Part shown: piece after piece, positions 51,591 to 60,392 of the stretch
Layout of the letters: the number at the start of each line of letters is the position of its first letter
How positions within the stretch are numbered: position 1 is the first letter of the stretch
DNA from: Fibrobacterota bacterium
GTDB lineage: Bacteria; Fibrobacterota; Fibrobacteria; UBA11236
Assembly: GCA_028287465.1 (NCBI GenBank)
Contig: JAQBPO010000076.1
Location: 124,001-188,000 of the forward strand
Direction: 5' to 3'
Length of the DNA stretch: 64,000 bases
The notes under the pieces: model-generated
Told to the model about the DNA's origin: nothing
Databases searched by the model: none
The model's input: only the letters and a program-made list of their open reading frames with translations
Program-made: the position numbers and the translations under genes

Positions 51591-53753
51591 TTGGAAAATC
51601 CACTAAAAGTCAAAGTATTGGTCGCCGGCGGCATGTCGGAGCCCTTTTGGTACGATTTGGGCCTTGCCCTCATCCCATCCGGGTCTTCCGCCGGCCCGGA
51701 CGCCCCGGTTCCGGACGGATCCGGTTCCGGACCGGTTACCGAGGTCCCTGCCCCGCTTCCCGCGGATCTCATCGGCCGCATCGTGCAGGTCCCGCTCATG
51801 TCGAAGACCGTTCCGGGCGTGGTTCTCGATGCCGGCCGCCCCGAACTCGGATTCCGCACCAAACCCATCAAGGGATTCGCACCCGGAGGGGCCCGGGTCC
51901 CCGCCGGCTGGATCGAATTGCTGCGCTGGCTGAGCGCCTATTATTTCACGCCCCTGCCCCAGGTTTTCGCCGCCAGCCTTTCCAAACCCGCCTTGGACTT
52001 CCTGTTCGCGCCGGTCAAGGCGAAGGCGGGGAAGAAGGTCTCATTTGTTCCCGTCAAACCGGACGCCGCCGCGAAGACCGCCGCCGCCAGCGCCAGCGCC
52101 GCCGCCGCGACCGCCGCCATCCGCGCCTTGATCGTTACGGACGAACAACGCGCCGCCATCGACGCGGTGGAGGCCTCCTTCACGCCCTTCGCCTTCCGGA
52201 CCTTCCTGCTCCACGGCATCACCGGAAGCGGCAAGACCCTGGTCTACCTGCATCTGGCCCGCCGCGCCCTCGAACTCGGCCGCCGGGTGCTGGTGCTGCT
52301 CCCGGAAATCGCCCTCACCCCGCAGACCCTGGCGCGCTTCCGGACCTTCCTGGACCGGCCCGTCCTCGCCCTGCACAGTAACCTGTCGGCTACCCAAAGG
52401 CGCGAATTGTGGCGCGCCATCTACGCCGGCGAGGCCGACGTGATCGTGGGCGCCCGCTCCGCCGCCCTCTGCCCCATCGACAACATCGGCCTCATCGTGG
52501 TGGACGAGGAGCATGACGGCAGCTATAAGCAGAGCGATGCTTCGCCGCGCTACAATGCCCGCGATCTGGCCCTCTGGCGCGGTCGCAGCGAAGGCTGCCC
52601 GGTCGTGCTCGGGAGCGCCACCCCGTCCGTGGAGACCTATTATTCCGCCACGACCGGCAAGTACGCCTTGCTGGAGATGAACAAGCGCGCGACGGGATCC
52701 TCGCAACCGCGCATCCATATCGTGGACATGCGCGAACAGCACGCCCTGCAGGGGAACCTGCTCCTCTCCATCCCCTTGCGGGAGGCCGTGCAGAAGGCCC
52801 TGGACGGCGGCGAACAGGCCATCCTCTTCCTCAACCGGCGCGGCTACGCCCATCGGCGCGTCTGCAAGGCCTGCGGCGCCCATCGCGAATGCCCGCATTG
52901 CATCGGCCCTCTGGTCTACCACAAATCCAAGCGCGCGCTCATCTGCCATTACTGCGGATTCAACATACCCGCGGACGCCCCATGCCAGCCCTGCGGGGGC
53001 GTGGAATGGCTGGACGTGGGCCGCGGCATCGAGAAGGTCGAAGAGTACCTGGAAACCATCTATCCCGGCGTCGGCATCGCCCGGCTGGATCGCGACAGCA
53101 CCTCCGCCATCGGCGGCGCGGAGAAGATCCTCGCGCGCTTCAAGAGCGGGGAACTGCGCATCCTGCTCGGCACCCAGATGGTGGCCAAGGGCCACGACTT
53201 CCCCAAGGTGAACGTGGTGGGCGTGGTGGATGCGGATTCGGGACTGGGCCTCTCGGATTTCCGGGCCCAGGAAAGGGCCTTCCAGCTCATCACCCAGGTA
53301 TCCGGGCGCGCGGGCCGCCACCAGGGCGAAGGAGCGGTCTATCTGCAGACCTACAAGCCGGACAATCCCCTCCTCGGTTTCGCGCTCACCCATGACTATG
53401 CCAGTTTCTACCTGGCGGAGATCGAGCGCCGCAAGGAGCTGGAATACCCGCCCTTCAGGCGCCTGCTCCTCATCGAGATCACCGGAGACGAGGAAGCGAC
53501 CGTGGACGCCCACATGCAGGAGTTCGCCGCCGCCTTCCGCCACTTCGCCGATCAGGCGGACGTGATCGTCCTGGGCCCGGCCTTCGCGGCCCTGAAGAAG
53601 ATCAAGGATCAATACCGCGCCCAGATCCTGGGGAAGGGCAAGGCCCCCAACCAATTGCAGTGGGTGCTGAACCAGGCGCTGGAACGCTATAAGCCCAAAC
53701 AACCCCAGAAGACCAAGCTACGGGCGGATATGGATCCGTTGTCGATGCTATAA
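51591..53753 (+). CDS. priA: Primosomal protein N' (PriA helicase)
   Basis: 720 aa from TTG 51591, weak as a start, but no better one precedes the conserved KVLVAGGMSEPFWYDLG. N-terminal DNA-binding domain, an Ala-rich linker near 165-180, then helicase motifs LLHGITGSGKTLVYL (Walker A), VDEEHDGSYKQSD (DEEH), VLGSATPS and GTQMVAKGHDFP. The eight-Cys zinc module spans CKACGAHRECPHC to CHYCGFN...CQPCGG. It restarts collapsed replication forks. Confidence 0.95.
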   Translation: MENPLKVKVLVAGGMSEPFWYDLGLALIPSGSSAGPDAPVPDGSGSGPVTEVPAPLPADLIGRIVQVPLMSKTVPGVVLDAGRPELGFRTKPIKGFAPGGARVPAGWIELLRWLSAYYFTPLPQVFAASLSKPALDFLFAPVKAKAGKKVSFVPVKPDAAAKTAAASASAAAATAAIRALIVTDEQRAAIDAVEASFTPFAFRTFLLHGITGSGKTLVYLHLARRALELGRRVLVLLPEIALTPQTLARFRTFLDRPVLALHSNLSATQRRELWRAIYAGEADVIVGARSAALCPIDNIGLIVVDEEHDGSYKQSDASPRYNARDLALWRGRSEGCPVVLGSATPSVETYYSATTGKYALLEMNKRATGSSQPRIHIVDMREQHALQGNLLLSIPLREAVQKALDGGEQAILFLNRRGYAHRRVCKACGAHRECPHCIGPLVYHKSKRALICHYCGFNIPADAPCQPCGGVEWLDVGRGIEKVEEYLETIYPGVGIARLDRDSTSAIGGAEKILARFKSGELRILLGTQMVAKGHDFPKVNVVGVVDADSGLGLSDFRAQERAFQLITQVSGRAGRHQGEGAVYLQTYKPDNPLLGFALTHDYASFYLAEIERRKELEYPPFRRLLLIEITGDEEATVDAHMQEFAAAFRHFADQADVIVLGPAFAALKKIKDQYRAQILGKGKAPNQLQWVLNQALERYKPKQPQKTKLRADMDPLSML

Positions 53754-53857
53754 GGGTCCGCTTCGCCCCGAACTCCCGCAATCCCTCCCCTATTTCCCTT
53801 TCCTCCCCCCCATCCACCCCCTAGAATAAAGGAAGGTCAAACAGGATCGGATGGACC

Positions 53858-55306
53858 ATGGTGCGACTGGGCACATGGCTTTTGGTGGCGTTCATCGCCG
53901 TAGGCTGCGCTCCGCCCGCCAAGGTGAAGGTCGTGATGCATCTCCGGGCCGATCAGGAGCGGCTCTACCGCGACCGCATCCTCAAGCCCTTCGAAAAGAA
54001 ATTCAAATGCGTCGTCGATCTCCAGGCCTACGATGACCCCGCCAAGCTACCGGAACTGCTCTCCTCGGGCGATACGGTAGACCTGGTCGATCCGCCCCTC
54101 GCCATGACCCGCACCCTGGTGGGGCGCAACCTGATCGCTCCCCTCGACGGGATCGTCGCCCCCAAGGAACTGGCCGAGCTCCGCAAGGAATATTTCCTGA
54201 TGGATCTGGGCTTCGTGCGCGGCCAGACGTTCTTCCTGCCCCGCTTCGTGGAAACGCCGGTGCTCATCTACCTCAAGTCCCAGGTGAACGAGGCGGTGCA
54301 ATACTGGGACCTCCGCAAGGACGAAATCAACCGCGCGCTCATCCGTCACAACGGCAAGGGCCTCCCGCGCACCTACGTGCTGGAACGGGATCCTTCGCAA
54401 TGGGATTATTTCGATCTGTTCGTGGTGGGCTATTACTGGTCCAACAAGGAAGTGCAGGGCCAGCGCCGCGGTCGCATGGCCTTGGGCCCCTTGGGAGGCC
54501 CCACCGCGCCCCAGGTCATCATGGACAAATGCTACCAGAACGGGGCGGGAGCGGAAGCCCTCCTCCGCATGAACGACGAACCCGTGGTCGACATGTTCCA
54601 ATGGCAATCCGTGCTGATCCGCGAAGGCGCGCTCAACCCCAACCTGGTGAAATCCCGCTGGTCGGATGCGGAGATCCGCGAAGGATTCCGGAGCGGCGAA
54701 CTCTTCCTCTCCGAAGCCACCCAGATGGAGGCCTTCCTCATCCACGGCAACGGCACTCCGGAGAATCCGGGCTTCCTGGCCAATCCCGAGGACATGGGCG
54801 TGGCCATGATGCCCAAGGGCGCATCAGTCCAGCTGAACGATCGGGGCGCGGCCCTGCGCGAAGGCCGCCGCAGCGTAGGCACCCGCGGCAATTGGTGGGG
54901 CGTGACCCGCAGGGCGCGGGACCCGAAGCTCGCCTTCCAACTCGCCCACTACCTGTCCAATACCCAGAACCAGATATTGGAGAGCACCGCCTTCGGGATG
55001 ATCCCGGTGCGCCAGGATTTGTTGGGCGAGATGGGACTCATGTTCGGAGGGGGCTGGACCTCGGATGTCTTCCAGATGGCTTCCCAGCAATTGGTGGAGA
55101 ACCGCTTCACCGTGGTCCCGCTGATCGAGGAGTTCACGGACCTGGGCCAGAATTACCTGAACGCCTACCAGGAGATCTGCCTCCCCGGAAGCGGCCAGAA
55201 GACGCGCTTCGAGGACATCCAGAAGGCCCTGGAAGAACGCTATATCCCCAGGCAGCGGCAAATCCTGGGCCCCAAGTATCCGGCCCGGGTCATTTCGGCG
55301 CGATAG
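53858..55306 (+). CDS. Solute-binding lipoprotein (ABC family 1 type)
   Basis: 482 aa. The signal peptide ends in AVGC, a lipobox. The mature part, HLRADQERLYRDRILKPFEKKF, with DTVDLVDPPLAMTRTLVG, NLIAPLDGIV, LSEATQMEAFLIHG and NNQ-like AHYLSNTQNQILESTAFGMIPV, fits extracellular sugar-type binding proteins. No ABC permease or ATPase gene is near, so it is an orphan binding protein or works with a transporter elsewhere. Ligand unknown. Confidence 0.75.
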   Translation: MVRLGTWLLVAFIAVGCAPPAKVKVVMHLRADQERLYRDRILKPFEKKFKCVVDLQAYDDPAKLPELLSSGDTVDLVDPPLAMTRTLVGRNLIAPLDGIVAPKELAELRKEYFLMDLGFVRGQTFFLPRFVETPVLIYLKSQVNEAVQYWDLRKDEINRALIRHNGKGLPRTYVLERDPSQWDYFDLFVVGYYWSNKEVQGQRRGRMALGPLGGPTAPQVIMDKCYQNGAGAEALLRMNDEPVVDMFQWQSVLIREGALNPNLVKSRWSDAEIREGFRSGELFLSEATQMEAFLIHGNGTPENPGFLANPEDMGVAMMPKGASVQLNDRGAALREGRRSVGTRGNWWGVTRRARDPKLAFQLAHYLSNTQNQILESTAFGMIPVRQDLLGEMGLMFGGGWTSDVFQMASQQLVENRFTVVPLIEEFTDLGQNYLNAYQEICLPGSGQKTRFEDIQKALEERYIPRQRQILGPKYPARVISAR

Positions 55307-55392
55307 CCCTCCCCCGCCCCGGCCTCGGCGCCAGCCCCCGCGGCCTCCAGCCTCCCGGCAAATCTGCTATCTTTCCCCCAACCTCTTTTCCG

Positions 55393-55857
55393 ATGGATCC
55401 AACCATGCCAAACGACAAACTCGAACAGCTCTTCGCCATGCAATCCGAACTCAACGATCGCATTTTCGCCAAGAAGGACATCCGCGATCGCGAGGGGAAG
55501 ACCCTCACCATGGCCACCCTCATCGCCGAAGCCCAGCAGCCGGAAATAGGACCCAATACCAAGGTGAACGAATGGCTGGGGAAATACCTGCAGGCCCTGG
55601 ACGACGAGGGCCGCGAGCTGAAGGAGGAGCTGTTGTGGAAATGGTGGTCCAAGGATCGCCTGGACATGCAGAACATACGCGTGGAGATCATCGACCAGCT
55701 CCACTTCTGGATGTCCCTGGCCCTGACCGCGGGGATGGATGCGGAAACGGTGTTCAAGATCTACATGCAGAAGAACGCCGTGAACCACGCCCGCCAGGAC
55801 AACGACTATTCCAAGGCCAACAAGAGCGAAGCCGACAACAAGACCGTGGTGATGTAG
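55393..55857 (+). CDS. Dimeric all-alpha dUTPase-like (MazG superfamily)
   Basis: 154 aa from ATG 55393 (150 aa from ATG 55405). KLEQLFAMQSELNDRIFAKK, ELLWKWWSKDRLDMQNIRVEIIDQLHFWMSL and the C-terminal YMQKNAVNHARQDNDYSK reproduce the metal-binding helices of dimeric dUTPases (E-x-x-D pairs and N-x-x-R-Q). It would hydrolyse dUTP to dUMP and limit uracil in DNA. Single gene between a binding protein and a convergent lipoprotein. Confidence 0.85.
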   Translation: MDPTMPNDKLEQLFAMQSELNDRIFAKKDIRDREGKTLTMATLIAEAQQPEIGPNTKVNEWLGKYLQALDDEGRELKEELLWKWWSKDRLDMQNIRVEIIDQLHFWMSLALTAGMDAETVFKIYMQKNAVNHARQDNDYSKANKSEADNKTVVM

Positions 55858-55912
55858 TAGGGGGAATCGCGGGATCGTTCCGGGGACGGGCGGCCCCGTC
55901 GGGCGACCTCCG

Positions 55913-57001
55913 TTATTTGAGCAGGCAGCTCTGGGAGACATCCTTCACCAGGATGTCGCTGCCGGTCCCGGTCGGGAGCAATTGCACCTGGAAGGACGTG
56001 GACTCCATCCCCGCATAGGGGACGCAAGCGTAAGGCACCACATAGGCCGCGATGGTCCTGGTCCCCGACACCGTCGAGACGGGCATGGAGCTCTGAAGCA
56101 CGATCACGGGAACGCTGTCCTTGGCGCCGGTCATCGAAGACGGACCCGGTCCCCCGCCGACCACATTGATCACGCTGCCCTTGGACAGGGTGTCGCAGGC
56201 CATCAGCGCGGTGTTCACCTTCGAGGTGTCCAGCTTGGTAACGGGCATGGCCGTGTCGGATACGGCCTTGTCGAAGCCGGCTATCGTGGCGAGGCGCGCC
56301 GTGGAGTCCTTGGGCACGTCCTTGCAGGTATAGACGCTCTTGTTCGAAGCGGAATCGACATGGGTCAGGATCGCCTCCTGGACCGAGGTCGGGCTCGACG
56401 AGAAGCGCATGCCCACCGCCATCCGGCCCACGTCCGCGGGCAGGGTCCCCAGGTTATAACCGCCGGCCGAATCGACCTTGACCGCGCGCGACGTGCCGCG
56501 GATGAAAACGAATCCGGTATCGATGCGCATGCCGGAGGCCAAACGCACCCGGCCCTTGAACGAGGCCTGGGCGCGGGCGCGGAAGGTGAAGGGGGCGGCT
56601 GTTTTGATGTCGATCACGGCAAGGGTATCGAAGAAAAGGGTCTGACCGCCGGAGACGCCTTCGATCACGAACTTGCCCGGGACCATGAGGGGCACGGTGA
56701 CGTATCCCAGGGAATCGCTGACCATGGATTTGGCGGTATCCACCAGGCCGGTCGCCTGGGCGTTTCCGGAGTCCGGCCGGAAGCCGGGTTGGAACAGGTT
56801 CAAGGTCACGCCCTTGATCGGCCGCCCTTCCCCGTCCACCACCCGGGCGGAGACGCCTTTGATCTGGATGCCGATCGGGGTCTTGTCCTTGGACGTATCC
56901 GTGATCCCGTTCTCGGTATCCGTGCCGGTCCCGCCGAACATGCAGGCTCCCAGGCAGAGGGAGGCGAGCGCCAGCGCGGGGCGGCGGATCATGCGCTTCA
57001 T
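55913..57001 (-). CDS. Lipoprotein, partner of TIGR02147 regulator 3
   Basis: 362 aa. Signal peptide ends LASLCLGAC; the Cys is followed by GGTGTDTENGITDTSKDK, a TxTExG linker of the Fibrobacter lipoprotein type. Residues 45-100 are carboxypeptidase-regulatory-like (VSARVVDGEGRPIKGVTLNLF); more beta-sandwich segments follow (ASFKGRVRLASGMRIDTGFVFI), as in the lipoprotein at 406. Four or more Cys near the end may form disulfides. It overlaps the regulator stop as ATGA. Function unknown. Confidence 0.78.
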   Translation of the reverse strand: MKRMIRRPALALASLCLGACMFGGTGTDTENGITDTSKDKTPIGIQIKGVSARVVDGEGRPIKGVTLNLFQPGFRPDSGNAQATGLVDTAKSMVSDSLGYVTVPLMVPGKFVIEGVSGGQTLFFDTLAVIDIKTAAPFTFRARAQASFKGRVRLASGMRIDTGFVFIRGTSRAVKVDSAGGYNLGTLPADVGRMAVGMRFSSSPTSVQEAILTHVDSASNKSVYTCKDVPKDSTARLATIAGFDKAVSDTAMPVTKLDTSKVNTALMACDTLSKGSVINVVGGGPGPSSMTGAKDSVPVIVLQSSMPVSTVSGTRTIAAYVVPYACVPYAGMESTSFQVQLLPTGTGSDILVKDVSQSCLLK

Positions 57002-57852
57002 GATTTCCTCTTCTTCTTGGGCGCGGCGGCGGTGAGCGGGAACAATTGCATGTTGAGATGGTAGACGCGCTCGGGTTCCTGATCCTCCCCGACCTTGCGG
57101 AGGACTTCCTTGCGCGTGGCCCGGATCACCTCGATGATCTCCTTATAGGTCCGCTCGGAAAGGCTTACGGTCGAGGAACTGAAGTACCGCTCGTCCTTGG
57201 GGAAGCGGGTGATTGCATCGGCGGCGAGGCGCGTCATGGACTGGTGGATCTTGGGGATGAACAGGGATTGCACGTCCGGATCCGTGAGGATGAACTTGGA
57301 CGCGGCCCGATAGGAGCCGTCCTCGGCCTTTTCGATCAACCCCAGGCCTTCCAGGAGCTCGATGGCCTTCTTCACCTTCTTGGGCGGGACCGCCGGGGCC
57401 AGGCGTTTGGCCATGTCCTTGGCATTGTCCTTATACGGGAAGAACGACAACATCTCCCGGATGGCGATGTTGTACCAGTCCTTGTAGTAATCGTACTGCG
57501 CCTTCTCCAGGACGTAATGGGCATGGGGCGTCTTCAGATCCATCAGGATGCCGAAGAAGCGATCCTTCTCCTCCAAGGTACCGGCCTGGTTGAAATAGAC
57601 CAGGTACTTGAAGTAATTGCCTTCCGACTCGGTGAGGTCCAGGGCGGCGGCGAATTTCGGGATGCTGTTGTCCGTGAGATTATGCACGCCATCCATGACG
57701 CGCTTGAAATAGTTGGGCCCGGACATGCCGGTCTTGGCCATGAAGGCGCGATGGGAGAATCCGCGCTGGTTGGATTTCGCCCAGGCGTAATATTCCCGGA
57801 GGTAGCGCCGGTAATCCGTATAGTCGAAGATGGATTTCAGAGGGGCATCCAT
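56998..57852 (-). CDS. TIGR02147 family putative transcriptional regulator (copy 3)
   Basis: 284 aa. IFDYTDYRRYLREYYAWAK, helix-turn-helix-like FSHRAFMAKTGMSGPNYFKRV, MDGVHNLTDNSIPKFAAAL, LVYFNQAGTLEEKDRFF, DWYNIAIREML, winged-helix-like LLEGLGLIEKAEDGSYR and C-terminal VYHLNMQLFPLT. It is the same length as copy 1. Its stop overlaps the start of the lipoprotein at 57001. Two TACACTACA-type boxes lie upstream at 57917 and 57993. Confidence 0.85.
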   Translation of the reverse strand: MDAPLKSIFDYTDYRRYLREYYAWAKSNQRGFSHRAFMAKTGMSGPNYFKRVMDGVHNLTDNSIPKFAAALDLTESEGNYFKYLVYFNQAGTLEEKDRFFGILMDLKTPHAHYVLEKAQYDYYKDWYNIAIREMLSFFPYKDNAKDMAKRLAPAVPPKKVKKAIELLEGLGLIEKAEDGSYRAASKFILTDPDVQSLFIPKIHQSMTRLAADAITRFPKDERYFSSSTVSLSERTYKEIIEVIRATRKEVLRKVGEDQEPERVYHLNMQLFPLTAAAPKKKRKS

Positions 57853-57916
57853 GGGAGGCTGTGCGGGTGCAAAGGTAGGAAAGGCCGCGCTTGTTTCAGT
57901 GGAAAGCCCCCGGTTA

Positions 57917-57925
57917 TGTAGTGTA
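57917..57925. promoter_or_regulatory. TACACTACA box upstream of TIGR02147 copy 3
   Basis: The minus strand reads TACACTACA, identical to the first nine bases of the boxes at 2014 and 2155. On the plus strand the site is embedded in TAGTGTACTA (57919-57928), close to a palindrome. It lies about 65 bases before the regulator's ATG. Confidence 0.45.
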
Positions 57926-57992
57926 CTATAGTTCTTTTTTCAACATTAAGCCAGGCTTTTTCCATCTTATTTCGCCGTTTTTTAGACTTTTG

Positions 57993-58001
57993 AGTAGTGT
58001 A
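57993..58001. promoter_or_regulatory. Second TACACTAC-type box upstream of TIGR02147 copy 3
   Basis: AGTAGTGTA on the plus strand, i.e. TACACTACT on the minus strand, one mismatch from the 9-base box; 75 bases from the first site. Confidence 0.35.
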
Positions 58002-58104
58002 TCAACAGGTATTTAAGGAAAGAGAAAGGCGACCCATTTTGGGAGTGGGAATCCAGGACGGTGGGAAGTGGAGGAGTATGCCCGTAGAACAGGCGCAAAT
58101 GAGA

Positions 58105-58133
58105 AATGCGGGCCCCGGAGAGGAGCCCGCATT
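58105..58133. other. Hairpin in intergenic region
   Basis: AATGCGGGC and GCCCGCATT form a perfect 9-bp stem with an 11-base loop. A second stem (CGGACC/GGTCCG) follows within ten bases. No T-run; nature unknown. Confidence 0.5.
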
Positions 58134-58382
58134 CCAGCGCCGGACCTTGACAGATCCGAGGGTCCGGGTGGACAAAACCCGTGGATGGACCCCGCGCGGG
58201 TATGCCTGATGGAAAAGCGAAGAATATGCCAGACCTATAGGCCGATTCCGACGCGATGGCAAAGGCGCAATCCCGCCGCAATGGCCGATGGAGTCCGGTT
58301 TCAGGAAGGAAACCAGTGATACTGGTCAATCCTGGAGCGGGCAGGTTTTGACCGACCCTCAAAAAACCTACCTTTGCGGACG

Positions 58383-59906
58383 ATGTTACCTTTGCGGGCC
58401 CTGCGTCCCTTCCGACTTCTCTTGGCCCTTGCCGCTTTCGCGACGATGGCGATGGGCGCGGCCTCCGATTCGGCCCGGGCGGAAAAACCGGTCCGCAAAA
58501 AGGCCATCGTCATTCCCGTCGAGGAACAGGTCGACTTCGGCCTGCATGCCTTCCTGAAGCGCGCCATCGCCGAGGCCCTGGCCCAGAAGCCGGACGTGAT
58601 CGTCTTCAAGGTCAACACCTACGGGGGCGAACTCCAATCCGCCTTCGAGATCGTGGACCTGCTCATGGGCGTCTCCCAATGCAGCACCTACGCCTACGTG
58701 GAACAGAAGGCCATCTCCGCCGGCGCCCTCATCTCCCTTTCCGCCAACCGGATCGCCATGGGCAACGGCACCACCATCGGGGACTGCGCCCCCATCACCC
58801 AGGGTTCGGACGGCATCGTCATGCTGGGAGAGAAGATCCAATCGCCCCTGCGCGCCAAGTTCCGCACCCTGGCGGAGAAGAACGGGTATCCCAGCCTCCT
58901 GGCCCAGGCCATGGTCACCGCCGATATCGGCGTGGTCGCGGCCGAGCGGCCGAGCGCTTGGAGCGGCGCAGCGGGGACCACGGCCGGGGCCGCGTCCAGG
59001 GAGTACTTCACCGCCAAACAATGGGAAGCGCTTTCCGATAAGGACAAGTCCGCATTCAAGAGCCATAAGATCCTGGTGCCGGAAGGCCAGCTCCTGACCC
59101 TCACGGACAAGGAGGCGGCCGAGTACGGGTTCTCGACGGGATCCTTCGCGAGCCTGGGGGAGTTCCTGGATGCGCGGGGTTGGACGCAAACCGCCGAGGT
59201 TCCCACCACTTGGTCCGAGGATTTGGTGCGCGCCATCGGCAAGATCGCCCCCTTGTTGATGATGCTCGGGTTCGGCGCCCTCTACCTGGAGTTCAAGACC
59301 CCGGGCATGAGCGTGTTCGGCTTCATCGGAGCGCTTTGCCTGGCCATCGTCTTCGGCAGCAAATACGCCGTGGGCCTGGCGGACCATACCGAACTCCTCC
59401 TGCTCCTGGCGGGCTTCGCCTTCGTGATGGCCGAGATGTACCTGTTCCCCGGAACCCTTATCGCCGGCGTCATCGGCCTTGCGTTGATCCTGGTGGCCTT
59501 GACCCTGTCCCTGCAGACCTTCACCGTGCCCGATCCGAACATGCCCTGGGAGCTGAAGAGCCTCATAGACAACCTGTTCTCCACCCTGGGCTCGGCCGTG
59601 GTCGCCATCCTCATCCCCCTGGCCGTGATCCGCTTCGTCCTGCCGCGCCTTCCCCGGGGAGCCCGGGTCATTTCCGAAACCACCTTGGCGGATGCGCGCT
59701 CGGTGGCCCCCGGGACCACCCATATCTCCGTGGGCGCCACGGGCCGCACCAAAACGCCCCTGCGCCCCATGGGCAAGGCGGTATTCAACGGCGAGACCCT
59801 CGAAGTCAGTTCCCGCGGGGAATTCATCGAGCGGGATCTGCCGGTGGAAATCGCCCGCATCGAGGGCAACAAGATCGTGGTGCGCCTGAAAGGGGAACGC
59901 GCATGA
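58383..59906 (+). CDS. NfeD-type membrane serine protease (long form)
   Basis: 507 aa from ATG 58383. Signal peptide, then a ClpP-class domain: VNTYGGELQSAFEIVDLLMG and the nucleophile Ser in QKAISAGALISLSANRIAMG. From about residue 290 four or five membrane helices (APLLMMLGFGALYLEF, LLLLLAGFAFVMAEMYLF), and a C-terminal OB-fold with VGATGRTKTPLRPMGKAVFNG. Long NfeD proteins cleave a C-terminal segment of stomatin-type partners in other bacteria. First gene of an nfeD-nfeD-floA operon. Confidence 0.9.
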   Translation: MLPLRALRPFRLLLALAAFATMAMGAASDSARAEKPVRKKAIVIPVEEQVDFGLHAFLKRAIAEALAQKPDVIVFKVNTYGGELQSAFEIVDLLMGVSQCSTYAYVEQKAISAGALISLSANRIAMGNGTTIGDCAPITQGSDGIVMLGEKIQSPLRAKFRTLAEKNGYPSLLAQAMVTADIGVVAAERPSAWSGAAGTTAGAASREYFTAKQWEALSDKDKSAFKSHKILVPEGQLLTLTDKEAAEYGFSTGSFASLGEFLDARGWTQTAEVPTTWSEDLVRAIGKIAPLLMMLGFGALYLEFKTPGMSVFGFIGALCLAIVFGSKYAVGLADHTELLLLLAGFAFVMAEMYLFPGTLIAGVIGLALILVALTLSLQTFTVPDPNMPWELKSLIDNLFSTLGSAVVAILIPLAVIRFVLPRLPRGARVISETTLADARSVAPGTTHISVGATGRTKTPLRPMGKAVFNGETLEVSSRGEFIERDLPVEIARIEGNKIVVRLKGERA

Positions 59907-60373
59907 AGCTGCTCTGGCCCATCGCCCTCCAGGCCATGGCCTTCGGCGTGGCGTTCGCCGAGGTGGTCGTCCCCTCCTTCGGGATCCTGCTGGTCCTGTG
60001 CCTCGGCCTCGCGGGATATTCCTGGTACATCATCCTGACCCGGCTGCCCTTTCCGGCCGCCATCTGGTTCGGCATCGCCGATATGATCCTGGTCCCGCTC
60101 TTCATCAAATACGCCTTCAAGTACCTGGGGACCTCCAAGATCTCCCACCGCACCGATCTGGGGCAGGGCTCCGGCCTGGAAGCCATGGACAAGGACCTGG
60201 GCCGCTTCGTGGGCTCCACCGCCGAGGTGGACGCCGTCCTGCGCCCCACCGGCCGCATCCGCATCGGGGACGATGTCTTCGAGGCCCAGACCGGCGGGGA
60301 TTACATCGAAAAGGGCGCGCCCGTCAAAATCGTTTCCGTAAACGGCAGCCGCTTCCAGGTCGAAAAGCTTTAG
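59903..60373 (+). CDS. NfeD-like short protein
   Basis: 156 aa; its ATG overlaps the long NfeD stop (ATGA). Two or three membrane helices ([37 protein letters not shown]) and a C-terminal OB-like domain ([28 protein letters not shown]). Short NfeD proteins sit beside FloA-type flotillins and probably adapt the protease or anchor it. FloA follows 19 bases later. Confidence 0.82.
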   Translation: MKLLWPIALQAMAFGVAFAEVVVPSFGILLVLCLGLAGYSWYIILTRLPFPAAIWFGIADMILVPLFIKYAFKYLGTSKISHRTDLGQGSGLEAMDKDLGRFVGSTAEVDAVLRPTGRIRIGDDVFEAQTGGDYIEKGAPVKIVSVNGSRFQVEKL

Positions 60374-60392
60374 CACCAACAGGAGAAGATTC

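Larger units (their letters stand above)
57853..58382. other. Gene-free stretch between TIGR02147 copy 3 and the nfeD operon
   Basis: 530 bases. The AT-rich left part carries the two regulator boxes and presumably both divergent promoters. The middle holds two hairpins in a row (58105-58133 and about 58141-58167). The last 150 bases show nothing I can support. Frames open on both strands look like chance. Confidence 0.6.

Noticed and set aside
57982-58362. 126-residue minus-strand frame in the gap before nfeD
   Set aside because: Runs across two perfect hairpins, Pro/Ser/His-rich without domain features, and shows no promoter or ribosome-binding site.
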